Below are positions 17,739-30,030 of a DNA stretch of 64,000 bases, piece by piece. Position 1 is the stretch's first letter; every line of letters starts with the position of its first letter. Under the pieces are notes generated by a model. The model was not told where the DNA came from, searched no databases, and worked only from the letters and a program-made list of their open reading frames with translations. A program made the position numbers and the translations under genes. The stretch is taken from the NCBI RefSeq assembly GCF_015277875.1, contig NZ_CP063814.1, forward strand, positions 930,001 to 994,000. The letters are read 5' to 3'. Origin of the DNA: Microbacterium luteum (GTDB lineage: Bacteria; Actinomycetota; Actinomycetes; Actinomycetales; Microbacteriaceae).

Positions 17739-17942
17739 ATGGCTCAGGGCACCGTCAAGTGGTTCAACGCCGAGAAGGGTTTCGGCTTCATCACCGTGAC
17801 CGACGGGCAGGACGTCTTCGTCCACTACTCCAACATCGAGATGAGCGGTTTCCGCGTGCTCGAAGAAGGACAGGCGGTCGAGTTCACCGTCGGGTCGGGC
17901 CAGAAGGGCCCGCAGGCGGAGTCCGTTCGCGTCGTCGCCTGA
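17739..17942 (+). CDS. cold-shock protein CspA family
   Basis: A 67-residue single-stranded nucleic-acid-binding protein, a single five-strand OB fold. RNP1 is KGFGFITV and RNP2 is VFVHYS, starting [15 protein letters not shown]. It acts as an RNA chaperone in the cytoplasm. AGGAG lies 7 nt upstream of the ATG, and a 140-nt leader with no other gene precedes it, long enough for the structured leaders common in csp genes. Confidence 0.95.
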   Translation: MAQGTVKWFNAEKGFGFITVTDGQDVFVHYSNIEMSGFRVLEEGQAVEFTVGSGQKGPQAESVRVVA

Positions 17943-17974
17943 CGCGCCGTCACGTCGCGCGCCGAGCGCGTGAG

Positions 17975-18006
17975 GAAGGGCGGGATGCTGCGGCATCCCG
18001 CCCTTC
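17975..18006 (+). terminator. terminator after the cold-shock gene
   Basis: A perfect 14-bp stem (17975-17988 with 17993-18006) has a TGCG tetraloop and separates the csp and groEL transcription units. Confidence 0.85.
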
Positions 18007-18026
18007 GTCGTGAACACGGACGGTGG

Positions 18027-18053
18027 CTTGCACTCCCCGGGGGCGAGTGCCAG
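18027..18053 (+). promoter_or_regulatory. second, degenerate CIRCE-like operator
   Basis: CTTGCACTC and GAGTGCCAG flank an exact 9-nt spacer, matching 7 of 9 bases in each arm of the CIRCE consensus. It covers the -35 box and touches the -10 box of the groEL promoter. Confidence 0.55.
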
Positions 18054-18056
18054 AAT
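18028..18056 (+). promoter_or_regulatory. groEL promoter (-35 and -10)
   Basis: TTGCAC (18028-18033) and CAGAAT (18051-18056) are separated by 17 nt, placing the transcript start at the edge of the downstream CIRCE element. Confidence 0.65.
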
Positions 18057-18059
18057 GTA

Positions 18060-19743
<1,684 letters not shown>

Positions 19744-19776
19744 TCCCACCGGTCGAGGTCGCGAAGATCCGACAGC

Positions 19777-19810
19777 ACGAAGCGCCCCTCCTCGCGGAGG
19801 GGCGCTTCGT
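19777..19810. terminator. terminator after groEL
   Basis: A perfect 15-bp stem (19777-19791 with 19796-19810) has a TCGC tetraloop and lies between the convergent groEL and WXG100 genes. Confidence 0.85.
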
Positions 19811-19813
19811 CGT

Positions 19814-20101
19814 CTACCGGAACAGGCCCGCGGTCGTCTGTTCGGCGTCGGCGTACTGACGGCCGGCCTGCTCGAGCGCGGCGCTGATTGTCGCGAGCGA
19901 TTCCTCCACCTGCCGCTGCGTGCCGCGCCACTGCTCGACGACGCCCTGGAAGGCCATCGCCGCCGGTCCGGTCCACGAGGACTGCAGCTGGGTGAGCTGC
20001 GCGAGCATCGCGTGCACCTCGCCCTGAAGTCGGTCGACCGTGCCGCGGACGGCGGTCGTGGTGCTGAGGACGGCGTCGCTGTCGACGGAGAACACTGCCA
20101 T
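19814..20101 (-). CDS. WXG100-family ESAT-6-like protein
   Basis: A 95-residue helix-turn-helix hairpin protein with the WXG motif in QSSWTGPAAMAFQG at about residues 41-54. This is the ESAT-6/CFP-10 fold; members are often type VII secretion substrates. No EssC/EccC ATPase or other secretion gene is nearby, so it may be exported by machinery elsewhere or act as a cytoplasmic relative. The start is ATG 20101 after AAAGGGA. It lies downstream of the two-component system on the same strand but 115 nt away, with a TAGCGT -10-like element in the gap. Confidence 0.85.
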   Translation of the reverse strand: MAVFSVDSDAVLSTTTAVRGTVDRLQGEVHAMLAQLTQLQSSWTGPAAMAFQGVVEQWRGTQRQVEESLATISAALEQAGRQYADAEQTTAGLFR

Positions 20102-20216
20102 GGGAGCATCCCTTTCTCTTCGGGATCCCCACGCTAGGTCGGGGTGAACCGACGGCGTTGGCGTCTGTCGCTCCCGGTGGAGCGGGCCCATCCGTCGTCG
20201 GGTGGGGAGGAGAGGT

Positions 20217-21869
20217 TCAGAGGGCGTCGCGCTCGAGACGCGGGAGCGGCTGGGTCTCGATGAGCAGGTGCTCCTCGGGCTCGCGCTGCTCGGCCAGGGG
20301 GAACGACACGCGGAACGTCGCGCCGCCGCCGGGGGTGTCGAGCACGCCGACGTCGCCGTGCAGGGCATCCACGATCGATGCGACGATCGACAGGCCGAGG
20401 CCCGTGCCGCCGGTCTCCCGGGTGCGCGATGTGTCGGCTCGCCAGAACCGCTGGAAGATCTTGTCCTTGAGCTGATCGGGCACACCCTCGCCGTGGTCGA
20501 TCACCTCGATCCACCCCGTGGCCGCGACCGGGTCGACGCCCACCCGCAACTCGATGGGGGAGTCGTCACCGGTGAAGCGCCGGGCGTTGCCCAGCAGGTT
20601 GGCGACCACCTGCCGGATGCGGTTCTCGTCGCCGCTGACGACCGGCTGCGGGCGTCGCACGGCGATCGGCAGCGTGTCGGCGTCGGGATCCGCGGCCGTC
20701 TGCGCGCTCTGCCGGGAGCGGCGGCGAAGAAGCGACGCCCCGGCGCGGGCGATCGCGGTGGTGGTCGGAGCGCTGCGCTTCTTGGCGTCGGCGGTGTCGG
20801 GGCTGTCCGCGAAACGTTCCCCTCCCGGGAGCACGGCGTCGAGCGCCTCGATGACCGTGACGGTGCGCCGGGGCGAGGTCGCGCGCACGTCGAGGGCGGC
20901 ATCCCGGGCGATGGGACGCAGATCGACCGGAGCGATGTCGACGTCGCGCCGCTCGTCGAGGCGGGCCAGGGCCAGCAGGTCCTCGACGAGGACGCCCATG
21001 CGGATGGCCTCCTTCTCGATGCGGTCCATCGCCTGAGCGGTGTCGTCACCGGTGGGGATCGCCCCCATCCGGTAGAGCTCGGCGTATCCGCGCACGGTGA
21101 CCAGGGGGGTTCGCAGCTCGTGACTGGCGTCGCCGATGAAGCGGCGCATCTGGCGCACCGTGGCTTCGCGCTGCGAGATGGCCGCGTCGATGCGGCCGAG
21201 CATCGTGTTGATGGCGATCTTGAGTCGGCCGACCTCGGTGCGCGGCTCGATGTCGGTCATGCGCTGGCTGAAATCTCCGGCCGCGATCGACATGGCGGTG
21301 TCTTCGACCTGGCCGAGGCTGCGGAAGGTCAGGGTGACCAGCCACCTCGTGCCGAGGGCGCCGGCGCCGAGGATGACCACGGAGATGACGGCGTAGATAC
21401 CGAGGAAGGTCGCCACGACCTGGTTGGTCGACGCGGTCGAGACGACGACCATCTGGGTGAAGAGATCGCCGACGCCGTCGGGCTGGAAGACGTCGACCGC
21501 CGCGAGGAAGCGTTCGTCGCCCTCGATGTCGGGAAGGGCGAACGGCTGCAGACCCCGCGCGGCGGTGGCCTGCAGGGTGAACTCGTCGGGGAAGTCCGGT
21601 TCGAGGCCCCCCGAACCGCCCGCGATCGCCTCGAGGGCGCCGTCGGGTCCGTAGACGGCCACGAAGTACGGTGTCGGCGGCACGTCGTCTTCATCGCGCG
21701 GCGTGAACGAGACCTGCCCGCCTTCGACGACGACATCGATCAGGCCGCTCACCGCGTCGGTCGAGGCGTAGCCGCGCACGCTCGCGTCGATGTTGTTGTA
21801 GAGCGTGCTGCGCAGGAACGTCATCGTGCCGAATCCGGCCGCGAACAGCCCGACCGCGAGCAGGGTCAC
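20217..21869 (-). CDS. OmpR-partner sensor histidine kinase
   Basis: A membrane kinase of at least 550 residues: first membrane helix at the N-terminus, an extracytoplasmic sensor region (about 28-150), a second helix (FLGIYAVISVVILGAGAL), HAMP, HisKA with the H-box FIGDASHELRTPLVTV, and HATPase boxes NLLGNARRF, DHGEGVP and GGTGLGLSIV. A low-complexity insertion follows the H domain (about 345-400). The coordinates use the GTG at 21869. A better start could be a CTG at 21944, which follows GGGAGGGGG and restores a basic cytoplasmic N-terminus. It is cotranscribed with the regulator upstream; the signal is unknown. Confidence 0.9.
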   Translation of the reverse strand: MTLLAVGLFAAGFGTMTFLRSTLYNNIDASVRGYASTDAVSGLIDVVVEGGQVSFTPRDEDDVPPTPYFVAVYGPDGALEAIAGGSGGLEPDFPDEFTLQATAARGLQPFALPDIEGDERFLAAVDVFQPDGVGDLFTQMVVVSTASTNQVVATFLGIYAVISVVILGAGALGTRWLVTLTFRSLGQVEDTAMSIAAGDFSQRMTDIEPRTEVGRLKIAINTMLGRIDAAISQREATVRQMRRFIGDASHELRTPLVTVRGYAELYRMGAIPTGDDTAQAMDRIEKEAIRMGVLVEDLLALARLDERRDVDIAPVDLRPIARDAALDVRATSPRRTVTVIEALDAVLPGGERFADSPDTADAKKRSAPTTTAIARAGASLLRRRSRQSAQTAADPDADTLPIAVRRPQPVVSGDENRIRQVVANLLGNARRFTGDDSPIELRVGVDPVAATGWIEVIDHGEGVPDQLKDKIFQRFWRADTSRTRETGGTGLGLSIVASIVDALHGDVGVLDTPGGGATFRVSFPLAEQREPEEHLLIETQPLPRLERDAL

Positions 21870-21989
21870 CGTGACGCCGGTGACCTTCGCGCGCAGGCTG
21901 ATGCCGCGCCACCACCGGGTGACGGCGTCCGTTTCAGAACCCAGGGTGTCCGCCCCCTCCCGCGACCGTGTGCCGCGTCGTGTGCCGGA

Positions 21990-22682
<693 letters not shown>

Positions 22683-22688
22683 AGGGTC

Positions 22689-22694
22689 ATTATG
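22689..22694 (-). promoter_or_regulatory. -10 element of a probable leaderless regulator promoter
   Basis: CATAAT on the minus strand lies exactly 6 nt before the ATG at 22682. Confidence 0.45.
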
Positions 22695-22745
22695 GTCGGG
22701 GTTTTCAGGAACCTGCTGGATATCGGCCGGTTCGCCCCGCATCCA

Positions 22746-24389
22746 TCACGCGGCGTCGAGCCGATCGGCGTCCATGATCGTGTAGGCGTAGCCCTGTTCG
22801 GCGAGGAATCGCTGGCGGTTCTGCGCGAAGTCCTGGTCGACGGTGTCGCGGGCGATGAGGGTGTAGAAGCTGGCGGTGTGGCCCGAGGTCTTCGGGCGCA
22901 GGAGCCTGCCCAGACGCTGCGCCTCCTCCTGCCGCGACCCGAAGGAGCCCGACACCTGGATAGCCACCGACGCCTCCGGGAGGTCGATGGAGAAGTTGGC
23001 GACCTTGGACACGACCAGCACGGAGATCTCGCCCTCGCGGAACGCCTGGTACAGCTCTTCGCGCTCGTCGACCGGGGTCTGCCCGGTGATCTTCGGTGCG
23101 TGGAGGGCGTCTGCGAGGGTGTCGATCTGTTCGAGGTACTGACCGATGATGAGGATGCGCTCGCCGTCGTGACGGGCGACCAGATCGCGCACGACACCGA
23201 TCTTCGCCGGCGCGGTCGCGGCCATCCGGTAGCGGTCGTCGTCGGCGGCCGCCGCGTATTCGAGGCGTTCCGTGGCCGGGAGGTCGACGCGCACCTCGTA
23301 GCAGGCGGCGGGGGAGATGAAGCCCTGCGACTCGATCTCCTTCCACGGCGCGTCGAACCGCTTCGGTCCGATGAGGCTGAACACGTCGCCCTCGCGCCCG
23401 TCCTCGCGCACCAGGGTGGCGGTGAGGCCCAGGCGCCGCCGCGCCTGCAGGTCGGCGGTGAGCTTGAAGACGGGCGCCGGCAGCAGGTGGACCTCGTCGT
23501 AGACGACCAGTCCCCAGTCCAGCGCGTCCAGGAGTGCGAGGTGCGCGTACTGGCCCTTCCGCTTCGCGGTGAGGATCTGGTACGTCGCGATGGTGACCGG
23601 CTTCACCTCTTTGGACTGGCCGGAGTACTCGCCGATCTCCTCCGGCGTGAGGGAGGTGCGCTTGAGCAGCTCGTCGCGCCACTGGCGTGCGCTGACGGTG
23701 TTGGTCACGAGGATGAGCGTGGTGGTCTTGGTCGCGGCCATCGCGCCGGCGCCGACGAGGGTCTTGCCCGCGCCGCAGGGGAGGACCACGACGCCGGAGC
23801 CGCCGTCGTGGAAGATGTCGACGGCCTGGCGCTGATACGGGCGGAGGGTCCAGCCGTCTTCGGCCAGGTCGATCTCGTGCGGCGTGCCGGGGGTGTAGCC
23901 GGCGAGGTCTTCGGCCGGCCAACCGATCTTCAGCAGCTCCTGCTTGATGTGGCCTCGCGCCCACGCGTCGATGAGGTGGCTGTCCGGCGACGGGCGCCCG
24001 ACCAGCAGCGGCTGGATGCGCTTGTTCTTGGTGACCTCGGCGAGCACCGCAGCATCGCCGGAGCGCAGCACGAGCGAGCCGTCGTCGGTGCGCTCGATCG
24101 TGAGGCGGCCGTAGCGGGCGACGGTCTCCCGGATGTCGGTCGACACCGAAGGCGGCACCGGAAAGCGCGACCAGCGGTCGAGGGTCGCGAGCATGTCGTC
24201 GGAGTCGTGGCCCGCCGCGCGGGCGTTCCACAGGCCCAGCCGAGTGATCCGGTAGGTGTGGATGTGCTCGGGCGCGCGCTCGAGCTCGGCGAAGATCGCG
24301 AGCTCGTGACGCGCGGTCTCCGCGTCGGGATGCGCGACTTCGAGGAGCACCGTGCGGTCGCTCTGAACGATGAGGGGGCCGTCAGCCAT
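22746..24389 (-). CDS. XPB-type DNA repair helicase
   Basis: A 547-residue bacterial homologue of the eukaryotic TFIIH helicase XPB, a 3'-to-5' SF2 DNA translocase. After an N-terminal domain come Walker A LPCGAGKTLVG, the DEVH box VVYDEVHLLPA, the RED motif GLTATLVREDGREGD characteristic of XPB, and helicase motifs V-VI in QVSGSFGSRQEEAQRLGRLLRP. Actinobacterial members are implicated in repair, but their pathway is not settled. TAGAAT lies about 8 nt before the ATG. Its partner gene lies 33 nt upstream. Confidence 0.93.
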   Translation of the reverse strand: MADGPLIVQSDRTVLLEVAHPDAETARHELAIFAELERAPEHIHTYRITRLGLWNARAAGHDSDDMLATLDRWSRFPVPPSVSTDIRETVARYGRLTIERTDDGSLVLRSGDAAVLAEVTKNKRIQPLLVGRPSPDSHLIDAWARGHIKQELLKIGWPAEDLAGYTPGTPHEIDLAEDGWTLRPYQRQAVDIFHDGGSGVVVLPCGAGKTLVGAGAMAATKTTTLILVTNTVSARQWRDELLKRTSLTPEEIGEYSGQSKEVKPVTIATYQILTAKRKGQYAHLALLDALDWGLVVYDEVHLLPAPVFKLTADLQARRRLGLTATLVREDGREGDVFSLIGPKRFDAPWKEIESQGFISPAACYEVRVDLPATERLEYAAAADDDRYRMAATAPAKIGVVRDLVARHDGERILIIGQYLEQIDTLADALHAPKITGQTPVDEREELYQAFREGEISVLVVSKVANFSIDLPEASVAIQVSGSFGSRQEEAQRLGRLLRPKTSGHTASFYTLIARDTVDQDFAQNRQRFLAEQGYAYTIMDADRLDAA

Positions 24390-24422
24390 AGCGTTCGATT
24401 CTACCGGGCTGCGAAGGGGGCG

Positions 24423-26141
24423 TCACTCCGCGGGCGCGACGGCGACGATGCTCCGCAGCGGCAGGGTGCGCTCGACGTCGGCGGCGCGGTCGAGTCCCCG
24501 CAGCCTTCCACCGCCGAGTCCCGAGGCCTCGAGGGTCAGCTCGCGGTCGCTGCCGTCGGGCATCCGCACCGTCACCCGAACCGCCGCGCGGGCTCGCACG
24601 GCCTGTTCGAGTTCCCGCTCGAGCCACGCCTCGTCGCTGTCGGTGCTGTGCCCGGAGCGCAGGCGCGCGATCAGCTCGTCGTACCGGGCGGGCGCGGGCG
24701 CCGACGCGGCCGTCGTGCGTCGACTCCGCCTCGGTGACGTCGGCCGGCCGTCGTCGCCGATCACCGTGACCGGATAGCGCGCGTCGGCGAGGGCCCACGA
24801 GACGGCGTCGCGGCCGACGCGCGTGAGCAGCACCCCGTCGTCGAGAACGAGGCCCAGGGGCCGCAGCGCCTGATCGACCGACAGCGCCTCACGACGGTCG
24901 GGGTCGTCGGTCTCGACCACGGTGAGGTCCCGCTGCACGTCGGAGCGCACCCGCACCGCGCCGTGACGTTCCGCCGTGCTGTCGACCAGGTACTCGAGGG
25001 GCTGTGGGATGCCGGTGAGAGACAGCTCGCCGAGGAAGGCGCGGATGCTCGCCGCGGTCTCGCCGTCGGCGAGGCCCGCGTCGAGGGATTCGCCCGTGAA
25101 CCGGTAGGTCGAAGCCTGCGCGCGGGACTCGCGCGCGGCGATGCGGCGCAGGCGGAGCTCGAGGTCGGGCTGGAGCGGGCCCGGCGCGATCACGGACAGA
25201 TCGGCCTGCAGGTACACCTTGTCGATCTCGGCCGGGAGGTGGGGGAGCAGCGCCGACGCGCTGACGCTGCCCGTCTCGCGCAGCGATCGCGTCCAGGAGG
25301 GCTCGGCGCCGTCGTCGGCGAACAGTCCCCACCGCACCACGATGCGCGCCCACTGCCGTGCAAGCGCCGGCCAGTCGTCATCGAGCGGATAGCCGTCCGG
25401 CCAGAGCGACACCGGCTGGAGGCCGTTCGCCTCGTCGCGGACCCCGGCCGGCAGTGCCGCGTGCACGCCGGTCATGGCGTGCTCCCACCTCGCTGCGGTG
25501 GGGAGTCGCAGCCACCGGTCGCCCCCGTCCGAGACGGTGGCCTCGCGATCCCTCGCGTCGACGAGACCCGCCGCGCGCGCGACGGCGACCAGATCGTCGA
25601 GCTCTTCCGCGTCGGCGACGATCCCCGCCTCGAGCAGGCGCCGTCGATCGCTCGCGCTCACCGTGCCCGTGGCGGTCAGCGTCAGGGAGGTGTGGTCGGC
25701 CCCGAGCAGCAGATCCGCCAGCGCGCCGGTGGCGGTGAAGGCCCGTTCCGCCGCGGCCGCCTCCTGGGCGGTGCTCGCGGGGCCGGGCGCGTCGTCGGCA
25801 CGAGCATCGAAAGCGGTCGGATGCGCGCGGTGCAGGCGCCGCACGCGCTCGGCGACGGCCTGTGGCGTCGCGCCGTCGACGAGGAGCTGCAGGGTCTCCG
25901 GCACGGCGTCGGTCGCCGCCCGGCCGCCGTCGACGGCGGCCGCCAGCGACGCGAGCGCGCGGCGCGGGAGGCGCGTCAGCGCCCGGTCGATCGAGGCCGG
26001 CTCGAGGAGGCCTTCGGCGGCGTCGAAGAAATCGCGCCAGCCCACCGCGGCGGAGACGGAGCGCGCCGCGAACGTCTCGGCGAGTCGCGCGTCATCGAGG
26101 CCTGCGAGCTGCAGGGCGAGAGCGCGCTCGTCGGAGACCAC
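24423..26141 (-). CDS. helicase-associated domain protein, XPB partner
   Basis: A 572-residue protein of the actinobacterial helicase-associated family found directly upstream of XPB genes. It contains no Walker motifs. The N-terminal half is helical (GWRDFFDAAEGLLEPASIDRA), with winged-helix-like repeats. The C-terminal third contains LPHLPAEIDKVYLQADLSVI, typical of the helicase C-terminal-like (XPB/Ssl2-like) domain. It probably regulates or recruits the XPB helicase (inference from synteny). The GTG start at 26141 abuts the stop of the preceding membrane protein. Confidence 0.8.
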   Translation of the reverse strand: MVSDERALALQLAGLDDARLAETFAARSVSAAVGWRDFFDAAEGLLEPASIDRALTRLPRRALASLAAAVDGGRAATDAVPETLQLLVDGATPQAVAERVRRLHRAHPTAFDARADDAPGPASTAQEAAAAERAFTATGALADLLLGADHTSLTLTATGTVSASDRRRLLEAGIVADAEELDDLVAVARAAGLVDARDREATVSDGGDRWLRLPTAARWEHAMTGVHAALPAGVRDEANGLQPVSLWPDGYPLDDDWPALARQWARIVVRWGLFADDGAEPSWTRSLRETGSVSASALLPHLPAEIDKVYLQADLSVIAPGPLQPDLELRLRRIAARESRAQASTYRFTGESLDAGLADGETAASIRAFLGELSLTGIPQPLEYLVDSTAERHGAVRVRSDVQRDLTVVETDDPDRREALSVDQALRPLGLVLDDGVLLTRVGRDAVSWALADARYPVTVIGDDGRPTSPRRSRRTTAASAPAPARYDELIARLRSGHSTDSDEAWLERELEQAVRARAAVRVTVRMPDGSDRELTLEASGLGGGRLRGLDRAADVERTLPLRSIVAVAPAE

Positions 26142-26408
26142 TCAGGACCCGCGGTTGGCCCGTGCCCTCCGCACGAGCGTCATGATGAGCACCGTCAACA
26201 GCATCACGAAGGCGATCGGAGGTGCGAAGTAGACGGTGAAGCCCACCGCCGGCCAGACGCCCGTGGCCATGTCGGCGCCCGCTCCCGATCCGATCATGAT
26301 CGCGAAGAAGCACACGATCGACAGCGCGAGCAGACCCAGGGACATGAACGCCAGAATGCGGTCGATGCGGCGGATCGGGACGTCGCCGCCGGGGCTTCGC
26401 GTGCTCAT
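26142..26408 (-). CDS. small two-helix membrane protein, unknown
   Basis: An 88-residue protein with two hydrophobic segments (ILAFMSLGLLALSIVCFFAI, and AVGFTVYFAPPIAFVMLL running into LTVLIMTL) between short charged ends. I recognise no family. It is the first gene of the row leading into the XPB partner and helicase, with the next gene starting on the adjacent base, so it is translated with them. Confidence 0.65.
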   Translation of the reverse strand: MSTRSPGGDVPIRRIDRILAFMSLGLLALSIVCFFAIMIGSGAGADMATGVWPAVGFTVYFAPPIAFVMLLTVLIMTLVRRARANRGS

Positions 26409-26575
26409 CCGTCTCAGCCTAGCGGAGCGCCTCGCGAAGACGCCGTCGCCGGTGCCGGTGTCGGGCTCGCATCGCGGGTGACGCGCTGGTGCGTGCCGTA
26501 GTCTGGATGCGGGGTCGGATCGACCCCGGATTCCATCCGGCCCGCACGTGCGGGCCCGTTTCCAGCGAGGTTTCG

Positions 26576-26959
26576 ATGCCCACCGGCAAGGTCAGGTTCT
26601 ACGACGAGGACAAGGGATTCGGCTTCATCACCGCCGATGACGGTCAGGACGTCTTCCTCCACGCCAGCGCGCTGCCCGCGCAGGCGGCGGCCCCCAAGCC
26701 CGGCACCCGCCTCGAGTTCGGCGTCGCCGACGGCAAGCGCGGTCTGCAGGCACTGTCGGTGCGGGTTCTCGAGGCCCCGGTGAGCCTCGCCAAGCGCTCG
26801 CGCAAGCCCGCCGACGACATGGCCGTCATCATCGAAGACCTCGTCGGCCTGCTCGACGGCGTCGGGGGCGACCTGCGCCGCGGTCGCTACCCCAGCTCTT
26901 CGCACTCGAAGAAGATCGCCGCGGTTCTGCGCAAGGTAGCGGATGACCTCGACGCCTGA
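26576..26959 (+). CDS. cold-shock domain protein with C-terminal extension
   Basis: A 127-residue protein. The N-terminal cold-shock OB fold has RNP1 KGFGFITA and RNP2 VFLHASAL. It is followed by a helical C-terminal extension of about 55 residues (DDMAVIIEDLVGLLDGVGGD and SHSKKIAAVLRKVADDLDA), absent from classical CspA. This two-part form is common in actinobacteria, next to the DUF3027 gene, as here. GCGAGG precedes the ATG. An 18-nt perfect palindrome (26539-26556) lies in the leader. It overlaps the next gene by 17 nt. Confidence 0.9.
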   Translation: MPTGKVRFYDEDKGFGFITADDGQDVFLHASALPAQAAAPKPGTRLEFGVADGKRGLQALSVRVLEAPVSLAKRSRKPADDMAVIIEDLVGLLDGVGGDLRRGRYPSSSHSKKIAAVLRKVADDLDA

Positions 26960-27656
26960 GACCCCCGGCACTGACGAAGAGTCCGCTATCGACGAAGAGC
27001 CCGGAACCGACGAGTCCGCCGGCGTCTCGGCGCTGCCGGATCCCGCGCTCCTCGAAGCACGCGATCTCGCGCTGCTCGCGCTCCGCGAGATCACACCCGA
27101 AGCGACGATCGGCGACCCCGCGGGTCACCGTGTCGAGGCCGACGGGGTCGTCTCGCTCCTGTTCGCGAACCGCCTCGCGGGCTATCCCGGCTGGTTCTGG
27201 ACGGTGAGTCTGGCGCGCGTCGCCGACGCCGAGCCGACCGTGCTCGAGGTCGAGCTCCTGCCCGGCGACGACGCCCTGGTGGCTCCGGACTGGGTGCCGT
27301 GGGCGGAGCGTCTGGCCGACTACCAGGCCGCGCAGGCTGCGGCGGCGCAGGAGGGGGCCGACGACGACGCCTCCGACTTCGACGACGATGATGAAGACGA
27401 CGACGAGGCGGATGACGACGCGTCGATCCTGCACGCCGGCGACGTGGACGGCGTCGACATCGACGAGCTCGCACCGGATGCCGACTCCGACGAAGACGAC
27501 GCCGATGAGGACGACGCCGATGGGGACGACTCGGACGAGGACGGCTCGGACGAGGACGACGCCGACGAAGACGACTCCGAAGAGGACGACGACTCTGACG
27601 ACTCCGAGGAGGACGTCACCGACTCCGACGAAGACGACTCCGACGACGAGAACTGA
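26943..27656 (+). CDS. DUF3027 protein with very acidic tail
   Basis: A 237-residue protein. The DUF3027 core (about 35-140) includes ARDLALLALREITPEATIGD, FANRLAGYPGWFWTVSLAR and LLPGDDALVAPDWVPWAERL. The last 90 residues are almost wholly Asp, Glu and Ser in repeated units such as DEDDADEDD and SDEDGSDEDD. Function is unknown; the tight overlap with a cold-shock protein suggests a link to RNA or transcription (inference). The acidic tail may mimic nucleic acid or mediate interactions. Confidence 0.85.
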   Translation: MTSTPETPGTDEESAIDEEPGTDESAGVSALPDPALLEARDLALLALREITPEATIGDPAGHRVEADGVVSLLFANRLAGYPGWFWTVSLARVADAEPTVLEVELLPGDDALVAPDWVPWAERLADYQAAQAAAAQEGADDDASDFDDDDEDDDEADDDASILHAGDVDGVDIDELAPDADSDEDDADEDDADGDDSDEDGSDEDDADEDDSEEDDDSDDSEEDVTDSDEDDSDDEN

Positions 27657-27683
27657 CGTTCGCGTCGCCGGAGTCCGCTGCGG

Positions 27684-28811
<1,128 letters not shown>

Positions 28812-28848
28812 CGGTTCCCGTCCGCGGCCGCAGAACGCCTCCGTCGCG

Positions 28849-29208
28849 CTATCGGCCGCCGCCGGCATCCCCCTGCAGCAGGCCGGTGTGCTCGCCACGA
28901 CGCTGACGCTCCATCGGGTCGTCTTCGGCGCCGCCGGCCTCCGCGCGACGGGCGGCGCCGCCATCCATCACCTGTTCCAAGGGCAGCGGGACGGCTTCGC
29001 TGCGCAGTCGCTCCTTGGCCTCGTGCTCGACGAGCACGGGGATGAAATCGCGCACGCGCCCGCCGTCGAGCCGATGCAGTTCCTCGTCGACGATCTGCTC
29101 GACCCGAGCCCGATCGACGGTGGGGAAGCGTTCGGCCAGCCGGTCGGTCGCGTGTTCGATGGCGACGCGCTCGTCGCGGGCGGGGGAAGCCGCCGTCTCT
29201 TCGCTCAT
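28849..29208 (-). CDS. three-helix-bundle dimerisation-type small protein
   Basis: A 119-residue hydrophilic protein. The middle segment (VAIEHATDRLAERFPTVDRA, RVEQIVDEELHRLDGG, RVRDFIPVLVEHEAKERLR) is the actinobacterial three-helix-bundle dimerisation pattern, also seen near DUF3562-type proteins. The C-terminus is Glu/Arg/Gly-rich and disordered. No enzymatic motif is visible. It lies between serC and the DtxR-family regulator on the minus strand, 40 nt upstream of the serC promoter region. Confidence 0.6.
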   Translation of the reverse strand: MSEETAASPARDERVAIEHATDRLAERFPTVDRARVEQIVDEELHRLDGGRVRDFIPVLVEHEAKERLRSEAVPLPLEQVMDGGAARRAEAGGAEDDPMERQRRGEHTGLLQGDAGGGR

Positions 29209-29328
29209 GCACGAAGTGTGCGCCCGCGTCGGGGCCGCCGCAAGGGCTTGCCCGGTCCGTCCGCATCCGCCGTCGTCGGGTGCGGATAGGCTGTCTCTGC
29301 CCGTACGACAGCTGTGAGGAACCGCGAC

Positions 29329-30030
29329 ATGGCCGATCTCATCGACACGACCGAGATGTATCTGCGCACGATCCTCGAGTTGGAGGAGGAGAACATCGTG
29401 CCGCTGCGCGCGCGCATCTCCGAGCGGCTGGGGCACTCCGGTCCGACGGTGTCGCAGACGGTGGGGCGCATGGAGCGCGACGGCCTGGTCGTCGTCTCGG
29501 ACGACCGCCGCCTCGAGCTCACCGACTCCGGTCGCCAGAAGGCCGTCGATGTGATGCGCAAGCACCGTCTCGCCGAGCGGCTGCTCTCCGACGTGATCGG
29601 CCTCGACTGGGCCTACGTGCATGAAGAGGCCTGCCGGTGGGAGCACGTGATGAGCGAGCAGGTCGAACGCCGTCTGGTGGAGCTGCTCGGCCACCCCACG
29701 GAGTCGCCGTACGGCAATCCGATCCCGGGGCTCGATCTTCTCGGCGACATTCCCGGCGCGACCTTCGAGCAGGGCGTGGTCGGACTGGTGCGGCGCCTCA
29801 ACGCCGCCGACGGTCCGGTCAGCGGCACGGTGCGCCGCCTCGCCGAGCCGGTGCAGGTCGACCCGGAGCTGCTCGAGCAGCTCAAGCAGGCCGGGGTCGT
29901 GCCCGGTGCTGCGGGAGACTTCCGCTTCAGCGAGGGCTACGTGCTCGTGCAGATGGCCGGAACAGACGACGCGCTCGAGCTTCCCGTCGAGGTCGCCTCG
30001 CACATCTTCCTCGTCGACGACGGCGCCTGA
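29329..30030 (+). CDS. DtxR/MntR-family metal-dependent repressor
   Basis: A 233-residue regulator. The winged helix (about 1-70) contains DTTEMYLRTILELEEE and the recognition helix GPTVSQTVGRMERDGLV. The metal-binding and dimerisation domain carries EEACRWEHVMSEQVERRL, with the Cys, Glu and His expected of IdeR/DtxR (Cys102, Glu105 and His106 type). An FeoA/SH3-like C-terminal domain follows. It should repress iron or manganese genes when metal is bound. I prefer ATG 29329 after GAGGA over GTG 29314. A TAGGCT -10-like box is at 29287. Confidence 0.92.
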   Translation: MADLIDTTEMYLRTILELEEENIVPLRARISERLGHSGPTVSQTVGRMERDGLVVVSDDRRLELTDSGRQKAVDVMRKHRLAERLLSDVIGLDWAYVHEEACRWEHVMSEQVERRLVELLGHPTESPYGNPIPGLDLLGDIPGATFEQGVVGLVRRLNAADGPVSGTVRRLAEPVQVDPELLEQLKQAGVVPGAAGDFRFSEGYVLVQMAGTDDALELPVEVASHIFLVDDGA

